The notes under the pieces: model-generated
Told to the model about the DNA's origin: nothing
Database searches by the model: none
Seen by the model: only the letters and a program-made list of their open reading frames with translations
Shown here: positions 46,276-55,900 of the stretch, one piece after another
Layout of the letters: each line of letters begins with the position of its first letter
Position numbering within the stretch: position 1 is the stretch's first letter
Translations under genes and position numbers: made by a program
DNA from: Adenophora triphylla var. japonica
Lineage: Eukaryota > Streptophyta > Magnoliopsida > Asterales > Campanulaceae
NCBI GenBank assembly: GCA_022495995.1
Contig: JAFEMH010000745.1
Coordinates: forward strand, 157,001-221,000
DNA: 64,000 nucleotides
Direction: 5' to 3'

Positions 46276-46490
46276 TGGTTGGTAGAGTAAAAACAAAAAG
46301 GTCGCCGAAGTTGGTGATTACCAGAGTTGTTGATCGAAAAAGATGGGGAGGGGTGACCCAACTAATGTGATGGTGTTTGCATAGAAAGTAAAGTGATAAA
46401 AATGGTGGACTTAGTTAAATGATGGGAGGATGGACTTAGTAAAATGAGAATCATTAAGCTATGCACTATATGTTTCGATAAAATATTTAT

Positions 46491-48353
46491 GGGCAAATGA
46501 CAATTTAGGGCCTGAAGTATAGGGGGTAGTGTCGGTTAGGGGCCCCATATCTAATTTTCGTCAAATTAGGGCTCAATATCTAAACTTTTCGTCAATTAAG
46601 GGCTTTTTGACTGATTTTGTTAGAAAAGTCAGTTAAGTGACGGATTTTGGACTAAATTGAAAAGCAAATTAGTTATTAAGGGATGAAATGTAAATTTTTA
46701 AAAATTGATGACCGTTACAAAATATTTTTTTAAAAATAATATTTCTTGAAAATATATATATTTCGAAAAGCTGTAATTTTTTTATTAAAATATGTTAAAA
46801 TAAATGTTATAAATATAAAAAAATTGTATTTTTAAAGAAAATAGTATTTTATTTTAAAAAATTAATTAATTTTTAACGCAAATCTTGTAAAATAAATATA
46901 AATATAAAAAAATATTATATTTTTAAAGCAAAATAGTATTTTTTTTTTTTAAAAAAATTAATTAATTTTTAACGTAAATCTTGAAAAAAAAACAAAAAAC
47001 TGAGAAAAACAAAAACAGCAACACCATTTCATCTTCTTCAAAGCATATCCTCTGTTTCAGCAGCCCCGTCACCGCCCCCTCCCCCAACCCTGCCTCACCT
47101 CTGCCCTCCCTCAGCCCAACCCTACCACACCACACCGCCAACCTCTCCCCCAAATTCATGATGTTGAAGTCGAACCCAAAATTTGAAACTTTCAATTTCA
47201 TAAATTTTTGTAACCCAAAGTTTTCATCCGAAAATGGAACCCCAAATTTGAAACTTTCAATTCAAAATTTTAGATCTGATTTGGGTCCATCATTTGAAGC
47301 TCAGTATATTAAGATTTTGAGAAGGATAGCAAGGCATGCATTGTTGATTTTAGATCTGGATTGAGTGATTTCAGATCTGGATTGTGTGATTTTAATTTCC
47401 ATAAGCATTGTTTGTTGTTGGGTTAAATTGAGACGAAATTTTATTGTTTTTTGGTGTCTGTTATACTTTTCTTGTTTGAGATTTCCTGAAAATATGGGTT
47501 TTGAATGGGTGGTGCTTGGTGGTTGTGGAGGACTGATGGCGGTGGTTATGGTAGTAGGTGGTGGACTGCTGGGCGGTGATGGTTAAGGAGATGAATGTGC
47601 GGGTGTATAACATTAGTGAAGGGTAATAGAGTTATTTCAATTAATAGATTTTTTTTGAAAATTATATTGCGGGGGTATTAAGTAAATGTGCGGGGTTGAA
47701 TAACAATTCTCTATTAAATATTATCTTTAGAAAAAAAAAGAATAATAGTTATTTTTTTCAATATTTTTAAAAAAATACAACTTTGTTTTTATTTTTTTAT
47801 GTTAAATATAAAAAAAATGTAAATAATTAATATTTATAGAAAAATATTTATTTAAATATAATAAAAAATAAAATACATTAATTTTTTTTTAAAAAAAATA
47901 CTTTTTTGCTTTAAAAATACATTTTTTATATTTATATTTATTTTACAAGATTTACGTTAAAAATTAATTAATTTTTTTTTTAAAATAAAATGCTATTTTC
48001 TTTAAAATACAATTTTTTTTATATTTATAACATTTATTTTAACATATTTTAAAAATTATAAAAAAAATTACAGCTTTTCGAAATATATATATTTTCAAAA
48101 AAATATTATTTTTAAAAAAATATTTTGTAACGGTAATCAATTTTTAAAAATTTACATTTCAGTCCTTAATAACTAATTTGCTTTTCAATTTAGTCCAAAA
48201 TTCGTCACTTAACTGACTTTTCTAACAAAATTCGTCAAAAAACCCTTAATTGACGAAAAGTTTAGATATTGAGCCCTAATTTGACGAAAATTAGATATGG
48301 GGCCCCTAACCGACACTACCCCTATACTTCAGGCCCTAAATTGTCATTTGTCC
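46491..48353. mobile_element. Mutator-like element with about 480-bp TIRs, 9-bp TSD
   Basis: The left end GGGCAAATGACAATTTAGGG and right end CCCTAAATTGTCATTTGTCC are inverted. The pairing continues for about 475-480 bp on each side (to about 46970, and back to about 47878). Flanks aatatttat (46482-46490) and aatattttt (48354-48362) match at 8 of 9 positions. Long TIRs with a 9-bp duplication indicate a non-autonomous MULE. No transposase is present. Confidence 0.88.
46985..47870 (+). other. Unique interior of the Mutator-like element
   Basis: The interior is far more GC-rich at its left (proline/serine-rich frame at 46981-47364) than the AT-rich TIRs, and has two near-repeats of 'aaatttgaaactttcaatt'. 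A composition step like this would fit a captured host gene end (Pack-MULE), but I recognise no parent gene. Confidence 0.35.
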
Positions 48354-48599
48354 AATATTTTTTGTGAGGGAGGTAAAATTGATAAGTTTGAGGGATTATA
48401 TGATAAATGCCAAAATAAAAATAAAAAGAGTTGGTCTTATAAAAAACTAGTTTTTTCTTAAGATAAGGAAAAACGTGTTTTCCAAAGCGCTGTTCAAAAT
48501 AAACGGTGGCAATTTTGTAATTACTGGCAACCATGTTCAAAATAAACGGTGACATTTTTGTAATTACTCGCAACATGATAAATGCCAGTATTACAAATG

Positions 48600-49082
48600 A
48601 CCAGTGATTTCATACTGGCATTTTATAAACATGAAACTGGCACTTTTTACACGGACACTTTTATATACATGAACTGACACTCTTCACACTGGCATTCAAA
48701 AATACATAGACTGGCATTTGAAAACACATTTACCGGCACTCAAAATGCATATACGGCACTCAAAAACACTGATAATTATTTTTGCTGATATTCAAAAAAA
48801 CATGAACTGGCATTCAAAAAAATATGGACTGGCATTCAAAATTACAAGAACTGGCATTCAAAAATACATTGACACTCAGTTACACACTTACTGGCACTCT
48901 ATTATACACTAACGGACACTCAATTATACACCAACGGGCACTTGATTATACACTAACGGACACTTGATTATACACTAACGGGCCCTCAATTATACACCAA
49001 CGGGCACTTGATTATACACTAACGGGCACTCTATTATACACTAACGGGCACTTGATTAATCACCAACTGGCACTTGATTAAT
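48600..49082. repeat. Minisatellite, about 22-bp units
   Basis: About 20 degenerate units. The right half is regular ('acactaacgggcacttgattat'); the left half has the related 'aactggcattcaaaaatacatg'. The GGCACT/GGCATT core recurs every 20-24 bp. Confidence 0.85.
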
Positions 49083-49384
49083 CGTTTGTGGCCGACCCAA
49101 TAAACATCTGGAGGATTTCAATTACTATCTCCAACAACAGTAGTTGGACCTTAAGGCTTTGCTTCGAGATCAAATTGAATATTATGGTGGGGATGAACGA
49201 GTAAACAACTGGAGGATTTCAATTACTATCCCCACTTCCCAAGGCATATTTATTGGGATAGTAATCAAGAAAAAACACTGGCAAGCGATGAATGAGCACT
49301 TCCTCAAATTATCATCTCCATTAATGGTATAGCTTTTGCCATCAGTATCAAATTACTATCTCTAACAACAGTAGTTGGACCTTA
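49083..49384. other. Locally duplicated flank with Harbinger empty site
   Basis: 'ggaggatttcaattactatc' occurs at about 49110 and 49212, and 'agttggacctta' at 49143 and about 49373. The first copy, followed by 'aggctttgcttcgag', is the unoccupied version of the site used by the MITE at 49385. Confidence 0.7.
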
Positions 49385-49761
49385 GACCATCCCCATCAGT
49401 GACCCTGATCCAACCCAACCTCAAATAAAATATTAATTTCTCTCATCCAACCCAACCCAACCCAACCTTATATAATTTATACTCCCATCAGTGACCTCGA
49501 CCCAACCTTTTAAAAATAAAATTAATATATAAAATATATTAATTTTAAAAATATATTTATATAAATACAAAATCAAAATAATTAGATCAAAAAAAAAAAA
49601 AAAAAAAAAAAGAAATTGCACAACCGGGGTCAACCGACGGTTGGCTGATTGCCCGGAGTCACCAAATTTCGTGACTTTCCTTTGCTTTTCCATTTTTTTT
49701 TTTCATTTCTTGTTTGTCCTATGTGATGACCCTCAAGTGAGGGTCACCATAGTGGCTGGTC
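49385..49761. mobile_element. PIF/Harbinger MITE, TSD TTA
   Basis: It begins GACCATCCCC and ends GTGGCTGGTC, flanked by TTA at 49382-49384 and 49762-49764. Its inner right part ('cggttggctgattgcccgg...gtcacc') and an AT-rich segment match the 5' region of the array units at 16200-16436. It is therefore a deletion derivative of that family. Confidence 0.85.
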
Positions 49762-49921
49762 TTAGGGCTTCGCTTCGAGCATGAACCAAATGGAGGATTT
49801 CAATTAGGGTGATTTGTGGGTCTTGCAGGAAGTTGGGAAGTGGGGATATGATGGTGGGGATGAACGAATTTGGGGATGAACGGGAGTTGGGCGCCGCGAG
49901 CGAGGCGGAAGAGTCGACGTG

Positions 49922-50180
49922 TTCTAAAAACACGTTTTTTGTTAAGCTTAAAAAAAACAGAAAATTTTGGGGGAAACTAGTTTCCCCCAAGTATTATAAA
50001 AAGTCTTGTTTTTAACTTAAAAAAATCGATACATGAATTTTAAACCAAAGTAACCCGGCTTTTTGAACCGATCATTTAACCGGTTTTTAAAATAAAACAG
50101 GACTTTTTATAATATTTGGGAGAAACTAGTTTCTCCCAAAACCAACTCTAAAAAAAAACGCGTTTTTTATAAGTTTTTGG
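49922..50180. repeat. Foldback element with two nested palindromes
   Basis: A perfect 24-bp palindrome (TTGGGGGAAAC/TAGTTTCCCCCAA at 49967-49990, written as two halves) and a sister at 50116-50139 (TTGGGAGAAACTAGTTTCTC, then CCAA) bracket a core. The core ends (agtattataaaaagtcttgtt and aacaggactttttataatatt) are also inverted. The unit can fold on itself at two levels. Confidence 0.75.
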
Positions 50181-50337
50181 CAATTAAAAATTAATAAATC
50201 TGGTGATTCCAAATTCACATTGCACTTTCCCTCGTTTACATTTCCCGCCCTAATTTCCTCCCAATTGTATTTCAAACTCCACTCACAAACGTAGATGCAA
50301 GGAATCAATCAATCGACGAGAGAGAGAAACACAGAGG
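50181..50337 (+). promoter_or_regulatory. Original TRAIP promoter/5' leader
   Basis: About 150 bp of unique sequence ends in a GA-rich leader ('cgacgagagagagaaacacagagg') that resumes as 'tgggaggagagagaaagg' after the copia insertion. I see no clear TATA box; the transcription start is not determined. Confidence 0.4.
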
Positions 50338-50851
50338 TGTTGGGATGTGGAGTCAAAACCATGGATAAAGGAATTTGAACCGCAGTCGGAGGAGTTGGTG
50401 AGATCAAGGAGGATTCTTCTGCAGCAGATTTGTTTCCTATTTTGATTAGATCTCCTCTTGCATTGGTGATTCCTTTTGGTAGTAATATTTGGAAGGACTT
50501 GTGAAGAAAGAAGATTACTTTCTTGAGTAGGAATCCTTTTATTACTAGGATTTGATTTATTGTTCCCTATAAATACATGTGATAGCCTAGAGACAAATTG
50601 TAACATCTGAAAATATTAGAGAGAATATTTTGGCTTGGTAGCGCCCCCGGACGTAGTTGTTGTTGCAACGAACCGGGTTAACAATTCTTGTGTGTTCCTT
50701 TGTGTGTGATTTACTTTTCGTGTGTGTTGCATCTTATTTATTCATTCTCAAGGCTTGATCCGTTATTCCGCTGCGCAAGAACGTGATTTTCACAACAACT
50801 GGTATCAGAGCTCTTGGTTTTGTCGAATCATTGCTTGGGGTGTCTTTTGCT

Positions 50852-52002
50852 ATGGATTTCTTGGGAGCTTTGGAGGATGGGAATAAGGTGGTGTTGATCG
50901 AAAAGTTTGATGGGACGGATTTCAATTTTTGGAAGACACAGATCGAGGATGTTTTGTGGAACAAGGATTTGTATCTACCATTAAAAGAAAAGCCGGCGGA
51001 CATAGAGGAAGCAAAATTCGAAATCTTGGATCGGAAGGCGTTAGGGCTTGTTAGGCAAACGTTGACCAAGGATGTCGCGAAGAATGTTTTGGAGGCGAAG
51101 ACTACCATGGAGATGTTGCAGATGTTGGCGAGCATGTACGAGGCACCATCGGCGGCGAACAAGGCTCATCGATGAGGAAGGCTGAACATACGGATGGTGG
51201 AGGGCATGTCGGCAACAAAGCATATAAGTGAATTCAAATCTACTGCGACCCAACTGTCTTCCGTGGCTGTTACTCTTGATGATGAGGTACTAGCATTGAT
51301 TTTACTTTCTTCTTTGCCGGAAAGTTGGGATACGACTGCGATAGCAGTTAACGTTTCAACAGGAAAAGTGAAGTTGAAGTTTGCGGATGTCGTTGATGTG
51401 ATTCTTGGCGAAGAAATTCGTAGGAAGAGCAAGGGTGGGACATCGGGGCTAGCACTAAATGTCGGTGAAAAGAGTAAGGGTGGCAAGAAGGTGATTACTT
51501 GCTACGATTGTGGGGAGAAGGGCACTTTAGGAGAAGTTGTCCGAAGCGGTCGAGCGGGCGAAGGAATTGAATGTTGCAGAGGAGTTAGCGGATGTATTAA
51601 TCTTGGGTGGGAGCTTGATTCAACCGATTCGTGGGTTTTGGATTCGGGCTCGACGTTTCATTCATGCACTAGTGCGAAAGAATGGAGCGTATGTTCCGGT
51701 GATTTTGGGGTTGTTCGCTTGGGAAACGATTATCCTGTCAAGGTCATTGGAAAGGGGTTGTTCGGGTCAAAGTAACGGATGGGACTGTTTTACGGCTACG
51801 TGATGTGCGACATATTCCTGATTTGAAGAGAAACTTGATTTCCATAAGGCAACTTGATAAGGAGGGTTGTGTGGTGACCTTCGGTTGTGGGACATGGAAG
51901 GTAAACCGCGGAGCTAGCTTGGTGGCTCGTGGCGGCGTGGAAAATATGTTGTATACCACATGCAACATGAGTCGTTGGGGAAACGAAGGCGCATCCCAAT
52001 GA
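50852..52002 (+). pseudogene. Copia gag plus protease remnant
   Basis: From ATG 50852: MDFLGALEDGNKVVLIEKFD, then FNFWKTQIEDVL, a UBN2-type gag. TGA at 51173 interrupts in frame, then ISEFKSTATQLSSV and LPESWDTTAIAV continue. The knuckle starts CYDCGEKG but the His-Cys half is deleted. A protease-type WVLDSGSTFHSC follows, then (other frame, about 51767-52002) VRHIPDLKRNLISIRQLDKEG. The sequence stops before the pre-integrase domain. 52003-52424 has no recognisable coding. Confidence 0.8.
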
Positions 52003-52424
52003 TGAATGGTGGTGGCCGAGATCGCCGTAGTGGGAGAAATTTCACTAAACGGTATGTTGGTAGAAAATTGGGTGATGAAGTCGGCGACGGAGCCAATTTG
52101 GTCAACATGGGAGCGGGATCTAGAACGGTGATGCGATGGGTTGCAAAGAACACACAAAGGTTCCAAGCTTGTGATTGTGTGGGGCACGTGGATTCGCGCC
52201 TGTTCGGGATCGATAGTTAGCAAGCAAGTGAGCGGGGATGTGCGGGGAGGATCATTCGGAATGAAGACTCGGAGCATGGTAGAACCAACGGTTATGTTGA
52301 AGCGTAGCTCGGCTTGACTCACTTGGATAACTAGACAAAGAGGTCGGGCGCTACCAACGCAATAGTGGCCATGAAATTTGTTTCAAGAGAGGTATCATGG
52401 ATGGTTTGTCTCCGGGTGGGAGAT

Positions 52425-52877
52425 TGTTGGGATGTGGAGTGGCAAAAACCATGGATAAAGGAATTTGAACCGCAATCGGAGGAGTTGGTGAGATCAAGGA
52501 GGATTCTTCTGCACAGATTTGTTTCCTATTTTGATTAGATCTCCTCTTGCATTGGTGATTCCTTTTGGTAGTAATATTTGGAAGGACTTGTGAAGAAAGA
52601 AGATTACTTTCTTGAGTAGGAATCCTTTTATTACTAGGATTTGATTTATTGTTCCCTATAAATACATGTGATAGCCTAGAGACAAATTGTAACATCTGAA
52701 AATATTAGAGAGAATATTTTGGGCTTGTAGCGCCCGGACGTAGTTGTTGTTGCAACGAACCGGGTTAACAATTCTTGTGTGTTCCTTTGTGTGTGATTTA
52801 CTTTTCGTGTGTGTTGCATCTTATTATTCCTCCTAGCTCGGTCCGTTTTCCGCTGCGTGGGCGTGATTTTCACAACA
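52425..52877 (+). promoter_or_regulatory. 3' LTR 45 bp upstream of the TRAIP start codon
   Basis: A TATAAATA box (52657-52664) in good context lies about 260 bp upstream of the TRAIP ATG. The LTR could supply the gene's promoter in this haplotype. This is inference from position and orientation only. Confidence 0.5.
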
Positions 52878-52922
52878 AGAGGTGGGAGGAGAGAGAAAGG
52901 TCAGCCGTTGATAATAGAGAAT

Positions 52923-55900
52923 ATGCCCGGCGGCGATGCATTCACGAAGACAATTTGTTCAATCTGTTACGAAGATCTCAAACCAATCGTCGAGGACCTT
53001 CAATCCATCTCCATTTGTGGCCATGTCTTCCACGAGCTCTGGTAAACCCTAGAAACTCAAATTTATAAAAGCATTGCAGTGTTTGTTTGCAAAATCACAC
53101 TACCTCTCAGACTAAAATAGCTTGAATTTCACCTTTTGAAGCAAATTCAATCATTTTTTCGAATTAATATAGGCCATTCGTCAATTAATTATTGAATGAA
53201 ATTTTAGGGATTTTAAACTACATGAGAAGTACTATGGTAAGAGACCAAGATTTACACGTTTATAAAATAGTTTATTTGAGTCATTTGACTTAGCCAAAAT
53301 GAGACTATTTGTTTGGATGGAGGAGTATTCCGCTTGGTAAAATGTAAGTATGGAGTATTTGCTATCGGTTTCGACTGCAGAGCTCCAACAGGAATACATG
53401 ATATGGTGGTCAATGAATACTAGGACCTACTTGGAGTGCGTTTCTTTTTCCTGATAAGTTCATCACTAGTTAATGCGTCTTTGGAGTTACTTCAGATGGT
53501 TATATTTGCTGGTTTCTATTTTGTACGGCTCCTTTTGTTAAAGAAACTTAGTCCACTTTCTATTGAAAGTCAACCCGTTACAACATCAAATCAAGATTCA
53601 ATACTCTCCGGTCCCCAATAAAAGAGACTCACTTACCATTTTTTGTCCATCCCATGAAATTTATGTTTCTAAAAGATGGAATAATTTTACTCCAATTTCC
53701 AAAAGGTACAATCAAATAAACACTACATCCTCGAAAAGTGTCATTGTACAATGCGGCTCATTTATTTGAATGGAGGGAGTATACAGTTATTTTGCCTTAG
53801 GCAGTATAGTTTCAAACATCAAAAGATTATCTTTTAGTTACCATTTTCTTGTTTTTGGGATTGAACTGATATTATACCAGTCTGCATGTAGCTTTTCTTC
53901 TGCACATGTATATTTGTTTGATACTCTCCTGATGGTTATAAATGTGATTCATAGTATTCAACAATGGTTTGAGTACTGCACAAATGGCAAGAAGAAAAAT
54001 TGTCCAGTATGCAAGCAGACCTGTTCGGAGTCGAATGTGAGTCGGCTTTATTTCCAGTCAGTTGGCGATCCAAATAATCCAAGCCTTTCCCAGAAATCAA
54101 ACATTCGTGAAGAAGACCCAGAAGAATTGCGTATAGAGGTCAAGAGGCTGGAGGGGAAGGTTTTAGGACTTACTTCAACGTTGGAGCGTCAACAGAAAGA
54201 TCTCAAAGACATGAATGAGGAGGTTATTTTATTTCATATTTTCAACTTTTTATCTTGTCATGTGTGATTGATTGCAATATAATGACTAGAGAAGTGCTGA
54301 TGTAAATGCTTGAAATGTCGTATAGTGCCAATAGTTGATGGTCATATTATACTAAAATGTTAAAAGATAGTGCATTTGGATGCTAATAGAAGATAGAAAG
54401 CTGTACATATCACCACCATTTTCCTGAATGGTACATACATCCATACCAGTAACTAACTAGTTAGTGCAGTGTGTTCCTTGCATGTGGTCCAATCCTTAAC
54501 TGCGTCGGCTGTTGTGATGTCGTTAGCTTTTCACAATCATGTCAACATGGCTGCTTTGTAGGTATTCGTTGAGAGTAGTTGTCATAACAATCCTCTCAAT
54601 AAAATTTCAAGTCTCAACATGTGTATTCATCAAACAATTGTATAATGGATATGTTAGAATATGAAAGAACTTTGTAAGCAATATTTATAAAAAGACTTTC
54701 AAGTTGGCATCCTAAGGTTAAGAGAGGACTCTGTAAGCGGAAGAAAAGAAGTTTTATCGATTGCGTGTCACTTCCATTAACTGGGCCTGCTAGTTGTTTG
54801 CTGTCTATTTCTTTCTTTTGTCTTTTTTCATTCTTCTTCCTACTCGTCCTTTTCTTTTAGTTTTGGCCCGGGGAAGTTTATGGGTAGCACATATTCTCTT
54901 TAACAAGGTAGGGAAATGACAAAACAAATATTTTTCATCATATGCAAAAGAATAATCTAGGAAACATCTATTGCACTAACTGTGTTTTATATTAAAGTGA
55001 AGAGAGGAATTATGTTGGTATCTATGTCGCGCATGCCACAATCAGGATAAATTTTCGTCCTTTTCGTTTTCCCCTTAGCTTTATGATTACAAGGAGCAGC
55101 TGAAGAAAGAAGCATCACTGAAGACTGATGCTTTAAAACAGATTGGAACCGTCAAACAGTTGCTTCATTTGAAGTCTCAGGTAGTTAACATGCTAATTAA
55201 TGTATGCCTATTCTGCAGGCACATGTCCCGACAAAGCTCTTTTCATGTAACTTGGTGTAAGGGTATAAACCTTTTTGTTCATTCATGTCTCAGGAACTTG
55301 ATAAGTCCACATTGGAGTCCATGAGGCTGCAAGAGAGGAGCATGGCTTTAGCCAAGGAACTTGCAGCACTCAAGTTGTAAGTTAAGCTATATGGAAGAAA
55401 TATGAAAGATTAATTTCTCCAGTTATTCCTTTAATAGCAATTGCTCAGGTTATTGTGTGGTTTTATGTAGGGTGTCTGATGTGAACTTGGAGGAAGATGA
55501 TGTCTTGAAACTCGCTTCTTTAGGTGCTGAGGGAAACACCAAAGGGACGATAGATGTTTTGAGGAAGTCACTAGTCATTCGTAACAAGTAAGATTTGAAC
55601 TTTATGCTGTTTTCTTATAATTATGCTTCTTTGCAATCCATTTTTTTTAATCAGAAGTCCAAATAGTTAGATCACGCTAATACCTTGATTTATGCATGGG
55701 CTGCACATAAGGTTGCTACGCGACTAGCATGCCTAATCACACCATCATGCACGCAGAGCAAATGATAGTAGGCTAAGCCAACCTTAAAATAGGGTTAGCT
55801 CTGCATAACCTGAATCATATGGTGTGGGCTATGAGGTCCATCATTTACTCCCTCCGTCCCGGAAAGTTCGTCCTACTTTGACTTTCATGGTCAACTCAAA

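Larger units (their letters stand above)
50338..52877 (+). mobile_element. Non-autonomous copia element (TR-GAG-like), TSD AGAGG
   Basis: The LTRs (50338-50797 and 52425-52877) start TGTTGGGATG and end TTCACAACA. Flanks are agagg at 50333-50337 and 52878-52882. The primer-binding site TGGTATCAGAGC (50800-50811) fits initiator Met-tRNA, and a purine tract (gggtgggagat) precedes the 3' LTR. The 1.6-kb interior codes only for gag and a protease remnant; there is no integrase, RT or RNase H. It lies in the TRAIP 5' leader in the same orientation as the gene. Confidence 0.93.

Noticed and set aside
46981..47364. Pro/Ser-rich 127-codon ORF inside the Mutator-like element
   Set aside because: It starts in the AT-rich TIR (poly-Lys) and has no recognisable domain or splice context. 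Kept only as a possible captured segment, not as a gene.
48600..49082. CRISPR-like array
   Set aside because: Units are degenerate, spacers are not unique, and the sequence is plant nuclear; it is a minisatellite.
50734..51162. 142-codon minus-strand ORF
   Set aside because: Shadow of the copia gag frame on the plus strand.
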